From Sporobolomyces roseus (taxonomy: Eukaryota; Basidiomycota; Microbotryomycetes; Sporidiobolales; Sporidiobolaceae), in NCBI GenBank assembly GCA_016617785.1, contig JADILM010000002.1, forward strand, positions 1,488,001 through 1,552,000: 64,000 nucleotides of DNA, given 5' to 3'. The position numbers and the translations under genes are program-made. The notes beneath the pieces are model-generated. The model was not told the DNA's origin. It saw only the letters and a program-made list of their open reading frames with translations, and did no database searches. Below, piece after piece: positions 48,675 through 59,477 of this stretch (position 1 is the first letter of the stretch; each line of letters starts with the position of its first letter).

Positions 48675-50915
48675 ATGACTCACCTAGGAGTCGATCTCGC
48701 TAGAAACTCACAACCACGTACATATCGGACGGAGGAGGAGAAACAACATCATGCAAAACACAATCACCTTCGTCTCCATCGTTTCGCAAGTTTCCTCGCA
48801 CAAATCCTTTGTCCGCTGGCACCTCTCTTCTCTCTCCCAGCTCTTACCGAAGGATGGTACGTCAAGAAGAACGCCGATAACCTCATCACTGCAGTTCAAG
48901 CAGATCCTCCCCTAATCGTAGCAGTCGGAGTTATCACTCTTCTTCTCTCGGTTTTCTCAAACATTTCAATTCTGTTCCGTCTCATCGACGTTCACTGTGT
49001 ACGTTCCTCCAATGCCTCTTCGCTTCTGTGAGCTGACGAACTTTACGAAGCAGCGTTTATTCACCTTTTCGACGATCGCTTTACTCGCAACTCACGTCGG
49101 GCTCTCATTAGTTACCGTTCTCGTCTTCGCTTTCCAACCCGGCTTCCACTCTGAAGGCTTCCAGCTTTCGACAGCATACTACCTCACGATCCTATCAGCC
49201 GCCGTCGCTCTCGTCGTTTCGCTAGCACTCGTTTTCGACGGTTGGCAGACAGAATGGTACAAATCCAAGGGAACCGGTCTATCAGGCTCACAATGTTCTC
49301 TCGTGATTAGCTTTGACTTATTTCTGGCTACGATGTTGATTGGGACCTGCTGCTTTCGGCACGTCTGACACTCTTTTGCGATCATGCGAAGACCCGAAGC
49401 CCTGATCCTTTCGAATTGAAATAGGTACCTCCTCGAAGATGTCAGCTATGTCGACTCGCTCTACTTCGTCACTCAATGTGCGATCACGACAGGTTACGGC
49501 GACATCGTCCCGGTCACAACAGGAGCTCGAATCTTCATGCTCGTATTCTTCCTCTTCGGAATCCTCCAATTCGCCATCCTCGTATGTTTCACAAGAGCCA
49601 CTGCGCTGGAGGCTATGCAAGATGGGTTCAAAGCGAGGGAGAGAAGTATACTCAAATCATTCAAACGAAGGAAGGGGTCAAGGAAAGAAGGAAGCGAGGG
49701 AAAGGCGGATCAAGGAACCCCTGACCCACGCAAGCTTTCGACGACCTTGACTCGTCAGAAGAAGCTCGTCGGGCTTCGGTATGAGGAGGCTATAGTGAAG
49801 CTACAGAAGGAGAGGAATCGAGATTTTCGATCGCAGGTGTGTTGCTGTCTTCTCGCTCATTTTGGCGTCTTCTGACGGCTCTCTGCTGCAGCTCTTCGTC
49901 TCGTTGATCCTCGTTCTTTTCGTATGGCTCTGTGGAGCTGCGGCTTATACAAAACTCGAAGGTTGGACATACTTTGAAGCGGTTTATTGTATGTTTTTCC
50001 TCCACCACTTGCTCGTGGGAAGCTTGCTCACGTTCGATAATCCACAGTCTGCTGGATCAGTTTCTCAACAATCGGACTCGGAGACTTTACGCCAAAGACT
50101 GAAGGAGGAAGAGCGTTCTTCTGGTGCGTCGACGTTTTCCTTTTTGCTGTTCGTTCATAGTCTGATCCTTCGTTCTGCAGCGTATGGGCACTACTCGGAG
50201 CCGGCGTGCTTACCGTCTTCTTCTCAATCCTCGCCGACGGCTACTCGTCTACATTCAAGGAGACCTTTCAACGAAACATCCTCGCTCAACTCATGCGAAA
50301 GCTAGGTCGATCGAACAGCGACAAGAAATTAAGCAGCGACTCTGCCGAAACGAATCCTACCGTTTCTACTTTGGCTCAGATTGCAACTTATCGAGAACAA
50401 GATCAAGACGGCGCGAAGCAGCAAGTCACAAATAAGACGATTTCAGAGGATGAAGGAGTCGCTTTGCTCAAGATCCTCGACGACACTCGAAGGCATCTCA
50501 ATCACCTTATCACGAGTGGAGGAGACGGTGATGGAGAGGAAGTGAACACGGTAGTGCGACAGTTGATGGACGAGCAAGGCTTCAAACGAAGGAACCGAGA
50601 AAAGGTCGAATGCGACTCGAATCTCAAGCGATTCCTCTGTAAGCCTCCTGCTGCCGTCTACTTCCATTGATACCTCTGACCTTGACGATATACTTTGCAG
50701 ATCTACGGAGCCTCCAGGCGAAGTTTGCGGAAATCGAACAACTCGCAACCTCTGTTTGTCGTGAAAGATCAAGCCGTCGTGAATGGCCCGAATCATCGTC
50801 CTATTCGATGCTATCCTCTACTATGTCTTATTCATCGTCGATACGGAGTGATTCGACGTTAGCCGGAGACGAAGAGGTACGATCGAGGAAGGGAAGTTCG
50901 TTAGGCGAGGATTGA
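48675..50915 (+). CDS. TOK-type outward-rectifier K+ channel, copy A
   Basis: Eight-TM, two-pore K+ channel of the fungal TOK1 family (plasma membrane). The ATG at 48675 begins MTHLGVDLARNSQPRTYRTE. TM1 is in LAQILCPLAPLFSLPALTEG, TM2 in GVITLLLSVFSNISILFRLI, TM3 in FSTIALLATHVGLSLVTVLV, TM4 in ILSAAVALVVSLALVFDGW and TM5 in LVISFDLFLATMLIGTCCF. Pore 1 is ITTGYGDIVPVTTGAR, TM6 FMLVFFLFGILQFAILVCF, TM7 SLILVLFVWLCGAAAY, pore 2 FSTIGLGDFTPKTEGG and TM8 [19 protein letters not shown]. The C-terminal cytosolic tail has [15 protein letters not shown] and a coiled YLRSLQAKFAEIEQLA, ending SSLGED. Both filters are canonical (GYGD, GLGD). About 600 aa. First of three adjacent paralogues on the same strand. 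Confidence 0.9.
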
Positions 50916-51602
50916 GAAGCGGTCGTCAGAGGTTAGTGTTGTACTACAAGGCACGAGATCTTCCAATGTTGTACTATATCTCGTGGTGCTCCTACGATGG
51001 TAGGTTAGAAAGAAGAATACGGTCGACTCTGCTTCATCGACGTCGTTCTGACGATTTTGCGATTCTGCTTCGACCGACTCATCTTGACCTTACTGCAGCG
51101 ATCTCCCTGAGAACGCCTGTCTTCCAATAATCTCGACTCGATACAACGTTAGGCGTGGTGGAGACGCTGAAGGTTACTGTTGAACCCTTCGCAAAGCTGT
51201 GGTTCTTTCGCGTTTCGCAAATTTCGCACTTTCGTTCTCGTCAAACTTTATTTCTCCGCTCTCCCGCTTCGAAGTTCATGGATCGTCTTTCTACCTCTAC
51301 AAGCACAGCTGAGGTAGGTCAGCCTGCGAAAGTTCAGTCAAAACTCCATCATCACCTTCGACCCTGAATTTCCAATCTATTTTTCGGCCTCTTCCGAACT
51401 CCAACACCTCTCAAACGCAATCGCAATACGAATCAGCAGTGTCAAGAAGCTCTCATCATACACGCTCTGCCGTCAAATCGGCCGCTGAGCCTCTGCTCGC
51501 TCTTCAAAGTTGGATACTAGATCAAAGTCGGACCCTCGAAGTAACGCGAGTTCCCATCTCCTCGAGTAGCGTTATTGAGCTGACAGAGCTCGGAATGTGC
51601 AG
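50916..51602. other. Spacer between channel copies A and B
   Basis: About 690 bp. It includes an ATG at 51278 opening a 12-codon frame (MDRLSTSTSTAE) that ends in a good donor GAG|GTAGGT, and an acceptor (TGCAG) just before the copy B ATG at 51603. A 290-nt intron would join these in phase and extend copy B by 12 residues; this is possible but longer than usual here. Otherwise nothing else is recognisable. Confidence 0.4.
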
Positions 51603-54268
51603 ATGCCGCATCTTTCGCTGGCGGTGATGCATCATGGAGAGGAGACGAGGTACAGAACAAATGAGGAAATCAAAGAGGAGGAGCAACGTTCGGGAAAGAA
51701 GAGATACAAGCGTCGCACGTGGAGCTTGGTAGCACAGCTACTGTCACCTCTATCTCTGCTGTTCTCGATTCCGGCGTTAAGCGAGCATTGGTTCGTTCAG
51801 ATATTTTCCCTTCTCCCCTTTCGCAACAGCTAAAGTGGCTTTCTCCTCGTAGGTACATTCGCAAGACAGGCGGAATGATCGTAGAGGAGAGGGACGATCC
51901 GCCTCTGATCATCGCTTCCGGATCCATCGTTTTGGTTCTCGCTCTCTTGAGCAACATTTCGATTCTGCTTCGCCTACTGGACGTTCATTGCGTGAGCCTC
52001 CTTCTTCCGGAGTCACCTATCGCTGTAAGGGCACTGCTGATGCTTCCTCCGCTCACAGCGGCTCTTCACCGTTACGACTCTCGGATTCCTGGCCGTTCAC
52101 ATAATTTTATCAGTAGTCACTTGCGCAATCTTCGGAGCAGAGCACGCCAATCCAGATGGCTACATCTTGTCAACGGCTTACTGGCTCACAGTGGTAGCCG
52201 CCATCATCGCTGCTGCTGTCGCTGTGTGTTTGATCGTCGATGGATTTCGGACAAAATGGTATCGTCATGGTGGAACAGGACTGTCTGGCGAGCAGCGTTC
52301 TTTGGTGATTGTTTTCGATTTGTTCATCGTCAACGTGGTGATAGGATCCGTGGCATTTCGGTGAGTTTTGATACCATATCTCATCCGAAATTGTCGCTGA
52401 CATTCTTTTCTCTACATTATCGCCTCTCTCTCTCGTCTCCACTCTACCCTCTTGTCCATCAACCCTCTCATATATCGTCACTATCGGAGGTGATAGATAC
52501 CTTATTGCCGATTCGACATTTCTCGATGCAACGTACTTCAGTATCCAGTGTTTCATCACAGTCGGGTTCGGAGATGTTTTGCCTGTCACAGTCGGGGCCA
52601 GAGGTCGGTTCGCTCTCTTTCATTCGAACTAAGGCACAGCTGACCGTTTCGATCGGCGCAACAGTCTTCATGATCTGTTTCCTAACTCTCGGAATCTTGA
52701 CGTTTGCGATTCTTATCGCCTTCGTTCGATCAACGGCACTCGAGGCGGTCAAGGAGCACTACAAGAGTCGCGAACGTGCGGCTCTCGAACGGATCAAGAC
52801 GAGACACTCGATCATCGTCGAAAACCACTCTCGACCTGTTGCCCTCCTCATCTATCTCTCTTGCGGTCTCTACCATCCCAAACACGACGACGAGTCACCG
52901 ACGAATAGCTCGACAGCTATCGCAGCTCCAAAGCCGAGCCGGTCGGAACGAAGGAAGCAGAAACACTTTGCTTACGAGGAGAAGATCGAGGAGCTCAACC
53001 TCGAGCAGCGGCAAGAGTTTAGGTCGCAAGTGAGCAGATCTCTTTCTCCTCTGTCCCGATTCAAGCTGATACGTATCATGCTTCTCATGTAGCTGATCAT
53101 CGCTACTATCGGCGTGATTGCGACTTGGCTGCTAGGCGCTCTCGTCTTTGCCAAGCTCGAGGGATGGTCGTATTGGATCGCTTTCTACTTCTGTTTCGTC
53201 TCAATGTCGACACTGGGTCTAGGAGACTTCTCTCCTGAAACTCAAGCAGGCCGAGCGTTCTTCTGGCGAGTTTCGCTTGAATGCGACTTGACACTTTTCG
53301 ATAGCTGACCCTGCAGTGTCCATCCACAGCTTCTGGGCACTCGTCGGAGCCGGTATCTTGACTGTATTCTTCTCTATCTTGGCTGATGGCTATTCTGCAC
53401 ACTACAGTAAGCTTTCCCTTGCTCACATCCTCCGTAGCTTGCCGCGAGAAGCTGATCGACTCTGACAAACAGAGGAAACCTTTCAACGCAATATCCTCTC
53501 TACGTTCATCAAGAAGCAACGCGCCGAACATCATGCACGCCATCCATTGGTCAAGATCCCCGAGAATCTTCGACATCGACACCGTCACAACCGAAGTCCA
53601 ACCTCAACGACAGCTCACTCGCCTGATCTCGACAAATCGGAACACGTTCAGATTGACGAGAAATCATCAGCTCCATCGACACGAAACGAGGAAAAGCAGG
53701 AAGTGACGGGACGGGAAGAGCTTTTCTCGCTTTTCTCAGACGCTCTTCGCCATTTAGATCATCTCGCGACGGGAGACGCTTCAGATACGCATGCTGTCGA
53801 TCTCGTCGTTCGCAAAGTGATGGGTAAGCTCGAGATGCTCATGATCGCGAGCGTGTCAGCTGATCAGGGGATTCTTGAGGAAACAGATGAGGAGGCTTTC
53901 GAGATTCGGAACCGAGAACGAGTCGAGCAAGACAAGGGTCTCAAGGAGTTCATTTGTGAGTCTCTATAGCTTCTTTGCTTTCGCCTCGTACTCAGCGTCG
54001 TGCTAACGAGACGGTGTGGACAGACTTACGAAATCTGCAAGCCAAATTTCATGAACTCGAAAGACTGGCTCGTAATCTGCTTGATGCGCGACAACGTGAC
54101 GACGATAACGATTCTATCCTGCCGTCATCTCCCCGCCTCACAACGAATGTAGGTGAAGAAGGAGGTACGGAGGATGAGGTTCGCAGACCGGAAAATGGCG
54201 ACAAATTACACTTTGCAGAGGAAACGAACCTGGACGCTTCTCCTTCTCCTACGACGGATCCTCGATGA
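51603..54268 (+). CDS. TOK-type outward-rectifier K+ channel, copy B
   Basis: Paralogue of copy A. Start at 51603 ([20 protein letters not shown]; 51627 possible). The order is the same: [92 protein letters not shown], pore 1 [37 protein letters not shown], a long loop, [20 protein letters not shown], pore 2 [16 protein letters not shown], and [20 protein letters not shown]. The tail has [16 protein letters not shown] and [20 protein letters not shown], ending TTDPR. Both filters are conducting types (GFGD, GLGD). The intron after RAFF uses a GC donor (53266-53329), where copies A and C use GT. It has the longest loop between pores of the three. About 720 aa. Confidence 0.9.
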
Positions 54269-54725
54269 CATTCTCTTCTCTTCTTACGCTATACGCGAGC
54301 TTACGTTGTTGTTCTCCTCTTATCGCATGCATATTTTGTTGTTCTCGTTTGTAATTCGCAAGGATTTGCTCGAATCTGCTTCGTCGAGATTGACCGCTTA
54401 GCTTACTCGGGACAGTTGAGCTGTCCTCCATCTCCGAGCCTTGACTGAAGCCGACGACTCTAGACAGCGACAAGGCGTTTCACTCGTGAGGAGAGTTTAA
54501 GGTTTCTCTCCTACCTCTCACTTGCACATTCTCGCCGCCATCTGCCCACTGATTTGTCTGCTCTCTCGCTCTTACTTGGAGCGATCTAGACGCTCGATAA
54601 GACTCCAGGAGCAACGCGAATATCCATTCGAAATCCTCATCTTTTTCGCGCTATAACTCCCTACGACTAGCATAACGGGACCCCAAACAAGCTTCAGGAG
54701 AATTAATAGCTAGCTATCAACCAAC
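54269..54725. other. Spacer between channel copies B and C
   Basis: About 460 bp; 3' UTR of copy B and promoter of copy C. The segment just upstream of the ATG has TTAATAGCTAGCTATC. No gene seen. Confidence 0.45.
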
Positions 54726-57087
54726 ATGGCGAACGAGGGGTCAGGAAGCGGTGGCAGATCTGAAGGAAGGAACCCGGGTCTGACAGCTAGACCGTCGCCT
54801 CCCTCAAAGTCGCGGAGTAGGTGGACAAGCTTGTTGCCTCAATTGCTGAGTCCCCTCGGTCCTCTACTGGCATTGCCAGGCATGACAGACAGTTGGTGAG
54901 TTCGCCTTCTCCCTTCCTTCCCTCAATCTGCTCGTTCGCTGATCTTAGATAACGACTCAGGTACGTCAAGCAAGATACGATTGGAAGAGCGATGGAGGCG
55001 GAACCCGATTCTACAGCAATCTTGGCCGTTTCTGCGACAGTTTTCGCTTTGACTTTGCTCGCCGACTTGACGATTCTTCTTCGATTGCTCGATACTCATC
55101 TCGTGAGCTTACTGTAACTCATTGACTAGTCGAGCTTGGACTGACAGGACCCCGGAGGACAGCGCTTCTACTCGTTCCTATGTCTCTCGATTCTCGTTTC
55201 GCACGCTTTACTCGCATCAATCGCAGAGGCTCTCATCGGCTCGCAACGAGACACTCAAGCAGAAAAGGGTTTCAGACTATCGACAGCATTCTTCATGAGC
55301 GTTGCCGCAAGTTGTGCAGCTGCTATTGTTGCGATTCTTCTCGTCGTCGACGGAATCAGAACTCAATGGTGGAGCTCGGGAGGCAAGGGTATCTCGTCGA
55401 AGCAAAGCAATCTCGTCCTGGCCTTCAACGTCTTTGTGGGAATGTTGCTCACCGGTACCATCTCTTTCAAGTGCGTCCTTTCTCGATCGTTACTCGGAAT
55501 CGTCAAAAAAGCTGAACTACCTCGCTCGTCTACAGGTATCTTTTACCGCAAAACGAAGACTCGAACTACCTAGATACGCTCTACTACGTCGTTCAGATCA
55601 CGACCACAGTCGGCTTCGGTTCTCCTACACCAACTTCGATCGGTGGTCGAGCTCTCACAATCGTCTTTGCTCCTCTCGCGATCCTCTCTTTCGCCGTTTT
55701 CGTCGCTTTCACTTCGACTGGCGTCATCGAATCGATACAGGGGAAGTACCGAGAGAGTGAGGACAAAATCTTTGGATCGAATGAGACAGCTCGCAATGCT
55801 CCCGACCGGAATCATCTTGATGGCTCGACGAACGAGAAGTCTCTGGAGCAGCTCATACTTCAGCTGGAGAAGGAGAACAGAGGTCAAGCTCGGGCTCAGG
55901 TGAGTGCGGAACATTCGCACCACTCACACTCTCGTGAACGGGTTGACTGAACAGTACCTTTCGTAGCTCGTGGTCGCGGTCGCCATAGTAGCAACGACTT
56001 GGACGGTGGGTGCTGCAGTCTTTACTCGTCTGGAAGGTTGGAGATATGGCCTGAGTTTCTACTGTGAGTCTGTTCTCGATTTTTGAACGTTTCGATAAGC
56101 TCATTCAGCTTGATCAATAGTCTGTGCTATATCGATGTATACAATCGGATTCGGTGACGTGAGTCCTGAAGGTGACGCCGCAAAAGCTTTCTTCTGGTAA
56201 GCACGACTTTCATTCTTGCTCTCCTCGTTTCTGCTGAGATTCTCTTTCCTCCAGTATTTGGATCATTGCAAGCGCTGGGTCGATCACTCTGCTCTTCTCG
56301 AGTGGGTCTTGCACTTGCCTCTCGTTTCACCTCTCGACAGTGCTGATGTTTTGTTGTCGCTAGTACTCGCGGACCGCTTCTCCTCGAACATCAGTCAGTC
56401 TATCCTTCTCCACGCTAGCTAGTCTCATCGACTGATTATACTCAAAGTGATACAGAAAGAACACTCGTGCGAGGAATCGGCGGTCTACGCCGAAAACTCT
56501 GCTGTCCTTCGATCCGGAAACGTCGAAACTCTCCCCGAATCGATTCGACGATTCCGACACTTTCACGCCTCTCATCGCCCTCGACCGTCAGATCAAGTAC
56601 AGGTGAGAAAGGGCCGTCACAAGCTGTAGTACACGCTGGCGATGTGTCGACGAGACTACTGAACCTGGTCCGAGAGCTCAGAAGTCAATCGAGGACGAGC
56701 CTCGGAGAGGAAGCGGACCACGTAGAAGAGTCTAGCATCGACGACGCAATCAGAAGTCAGATGGGTGAGTCCAGCTAGCTCCCGCGCTCTCGGCATGACC
56801 GCGATTTAGCTGAACTGATCACTCTTTCTTCTCAGATGTCGAGGGTTTCGACAGCAAGACACGAGATATCGTACTTTCCGACGACAACTTGAAGCAGCTG
56901 ATCTGTCCGTCTTTTCCCTCGACTCAAGCAACTTACGGAAGCTGACATCAGCGGAATGTCGAATTCAGATCATCGTATCCTCGAATCTAAATTCCTCGAA
57001 CTCGAACGACTTGTCACTCAGCTCTTGAACGGCTCCACCAATCCTCAGCCTTTTCAAGACAGCCCTTGTCTAGTTCCGGCCCTATAG
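54726..57087 (+). CDS. TOK-type outward-rectifier K+ channel, copy C (diverged filter)
   Basis: Third tandem paralogue. The ATG at 54726 begins MANEGSGSGGRSEGRNPGLT. Segments: LLSPLGPLLALPGMTDSW, AVSATVFALTLLADLTILLR, LVSHALLASIAEALI, SVAASCAAAIVAILLVVDGI, NLVLAFNVFVGMLLTGTISF. Pore 1 is VVQITTTVGFGSPTPTSIGG: GFGS, with Ser at the place where GYGD/GFGD has Asp. Then PLAILSFAVFVAF, LVVAVAIVATTWTVGAAVF, pore 2 ISMYTIGFGDVSPEG, and WIIASAGSITLLFSVLADRF. The tail has RILESKFLELERLVTQLLNG and ends PCLVPAL. Intron phases at shared positions match copies A and B, so it is a true paralogue. About 620 aa. It is the most diverged of the three, with shorter conserved tail segments. Confidence 0.88.
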
Positions 57088-57281
57088 CTTCTCCTTGATG
57101 CGGGATCTCCTCCAGCTTTCCAGTCTTTTGTATGCGATCTAATCCTTTCTTTCCGAGAGTCGATATGAGTGTAATACAGTCGTGTTGTATCATCGAGCGG
57201 ATCGAGAGAAAGTTGAGAGAAAGTTGCGAGAAAGAGGGTATGAATTGCGTTGTAGTGGGTATAATGGAGAATCTGCGAAAA

Positions 57282-57953
57282 TCAGTTTGTCGGATCTTGC
57301 ACGACCACTAGGAGATATTGCTCGTCTACAGCGTGTCATAGAGTCAGTTCGTTGTGCTATTATTGAGAGAACACTAGACATACGAGGCGTAATCATGAGT
57401 TCGTGTCGTTTCGTTCGAATCCTCAAGAATCGAAGATTATCCTATCGTCGCCAATACTTCGGTCAGCCGATCGCCCTCAGCATACGGCATAGAGACGCAC
57501 ATTCTGTTCCTTTCCTAATTCTCTCACGTCCGCTCCAACAGCCTCAACCATTCGAACCGCAGCTTTCGCATAATCCCTCGCCAGCTGACTCGTAGTAGGC
57601 ACAAATGTCTCCTCCTCCTCTCCATTCACTTCCCCCGCATCTCTTGGTGTATCTTCCGAATCGACTGTGTTTGCTGAGGGAGGTGGGAGAGCGAAGAGAG
57701 TTCCGGCTGATCGAATAATCAGACCGTTTGGGAGGGACAGGATCAATACTCCTTGAACGTCTAGCGCGCGAAGGTTATCTGTTAGCTGAGTTTGATGAGC
57801 TAGGAGGGAGGTGGAACTCACTCTTGTATGAGGTTAAACGAGCGAGAGTAGCTTCAACTTCGGGTGCAGCGGGGGTCGATTGCGACTGTGGAGATAGGTG
57901 TAACATCAGTTGCGTATGATGAGTTATAAAATATGCTCCGAGGTGCTCACCAT
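57282..57953 (-). CDS. Roadblock/LC7 dynein light chain (DYNLRB type)
   Basis: Light chain of cytoplasmic dynein, bound to the intermediate chain. The first coding exon is only the ATG (57951-57953), followed at once by an intron (57886-57950). The next exon gives SQSTPAAPEVEATLARLTSY, then NLRALDVQGVLILSLPNGLI (roadblock strand/helix), an Asp/Glu-rich loop, TSQLARDYAKAAVRMVEAVG and ELGKEQN. After another intron come NLRFLRIRTKRHELMITP and finally HEQYLLVVVQDPTN with the stop at 57282-57284. The LRIRTKRHELMITP...YLLVVVQDP pattern is diagnostic. About 150 aa; the acidic insert makes it longer than the usual near 100 aa. Confidence 0.87.
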
Positions 57954-58264
57954 CTCGTTCGGCGATTCAGATGTGAGGTGAGAGAAGACAAAGAACGTTG
58001 AAGATTCCGACTCTTTCACCTCCTCCCACTCACTACCTTCCAGCTCGAACACTCAAGGACAGCGCTTGTGACAACTCGAAGATAGATCGCGCTCCGAGCA
58101 TTTCAGTCAGGTAAGCTCCCACGCCTTTCCCATGTCTCGAACCTCTCTCATCTCTCAACTCTTGTCACACTCTCCAACTCCCCTCTGTTGCTCTGTGAGT
58201 ACTCTCTGAGATCGTGATAGATAGCTGACTATCTGCTCTGCTCCCTACAGCTCCGTCAGACGAG
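57954..58264. promoter_or_regulatory. Divergent promoter roadblock / F-box-like gene, with 5' UTR intron
   Basis: 310 bp. A likely 5' UTR intron of the F-box-like gene runs 58111-58250 (GTAAGC...TAGCTGACT...CTACAG), leaving a short leader CTCCGTCAGACGAG before the ATG at 58265. Confidence 0.6.
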
Positions 58265-59477
58265 ATGGATACCTCAATTCTTCCCGCTCAATCCTCTTCC
58301 CTTCTTCCCCTTCCCCCTCAACCTCGCCTAGACATCCTTACGACCGAGTTACTACAAGAGATCATCGAACATCTGGTTCCGACGGACTACAATGTCGGAA
58401 GCTGGCACAAACGTCGCAAGATCCTTCGTCCTCTTTGCCTCACCTCTAAACGCCTTTCACACCTCACTCAACCCGTTCTTTCAAGGACTTTATGGCTTCA
58501 TCCTACGCAAGATGGATTCCAGATCGATGGGAGAGACGACTTTGGATGTGGGAATCAAGAACATTGGGGAAATTGCCGATGGCTCAGGCTCGTCGTCTAC
58601 AAGCTTGTTCCCAACATCGAGGCCGCTCTCCAACGGCTGGCTGCTGTTGCCAGCAAGCTTGACGATGTCGCCTGCGCTGGAAACATCTTCGTTTTCGATC
58701 GAATCATGCACCATAGCGAGTCCGCCCCTCTCTTTCAGCAGGCTTAACGAGACTGACCGAAATTGACTCGCAGACATCACGAAACTGCACCTTCACAATC
58801 TAACGCTGCCCGCTGGCTTCAACCTTGACTGTCCGAGTCTCAAACAACTCAGCTTATCCTACATCAACTTCAGCAGCGAAACGAATCTAGTTCACAACGT
58901 TCCTGCGTTGCGCCATCTCGCCATCTCGCCCCCAGACCGATTCGGCCTGCAAGACAGATTCATCACTAGTCTCGTACCACAACTCGTCACAGTATCGATG
59001 GAACTCGATTCGCTCTTTGACGCCCAATCGCTCTTCCCGCAATCCACCGACGTACAAATCCTTTATTCATGCGATATCATCTTGAGATACGATGCCGACA
59101 GCTTCCGCGTATCCCACGTGTATCACCTTCAGCTGACCGCCTCTCGCGAATTTGGCCAAGTCGTAGGGAATCAAGAAACTCGACAACTCAAGGCTGTCAA
59201 CGGTTGGCTCGACCTCCTTTCCCGCCAGTCCGCTGTCTATCCCAAGTCACTTTATCTCCCATCCTTCTGCTCCCCAGGCAATCCTGCTCTCCTTCCCTCC
59301 TTCCGAGACGCCTTCGAATCCATCTTATCGATCTGTCAACAACATTCCATCGAAGTTATTTTCGAGTCGACGCATATTTACCACGTCTTGGATTCGCCCA
59401 TCTCAGTCGACTTCGTGAAGAGATCGGAGGAAAATAGGAGGCGGGCTCATGAGAAGGAAAAGGGAGATGGAGCGTGA
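58265..59477 (+). CDS. F-box-like protein (LRR-type, function unknown)
   Basis: The ATG at 58265 begins MDTSILPAQSSSLLPLPPQP. The segment LDILTTELLQEIIEHLVPTD followed by LRPLCLTSKRLSHLTQPVLS is a degenerate F-box of the kind abundant in basidiomycetes. Exon 2 carries leucine-rich segments (KLHLHNLTLPAGFNLDCPSL, LKQLSLSYINFSSETNLVHN). The two exons join through a GC-AG intron (58716-58773), which restores the frame (HN at the junction). The C terminus is basic and ends KEKGDGA. About 385 aa. A role as an SCF substrate adaptor is the usual guess for this class, but I see no evidence for a target. Confidence 0.72.
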
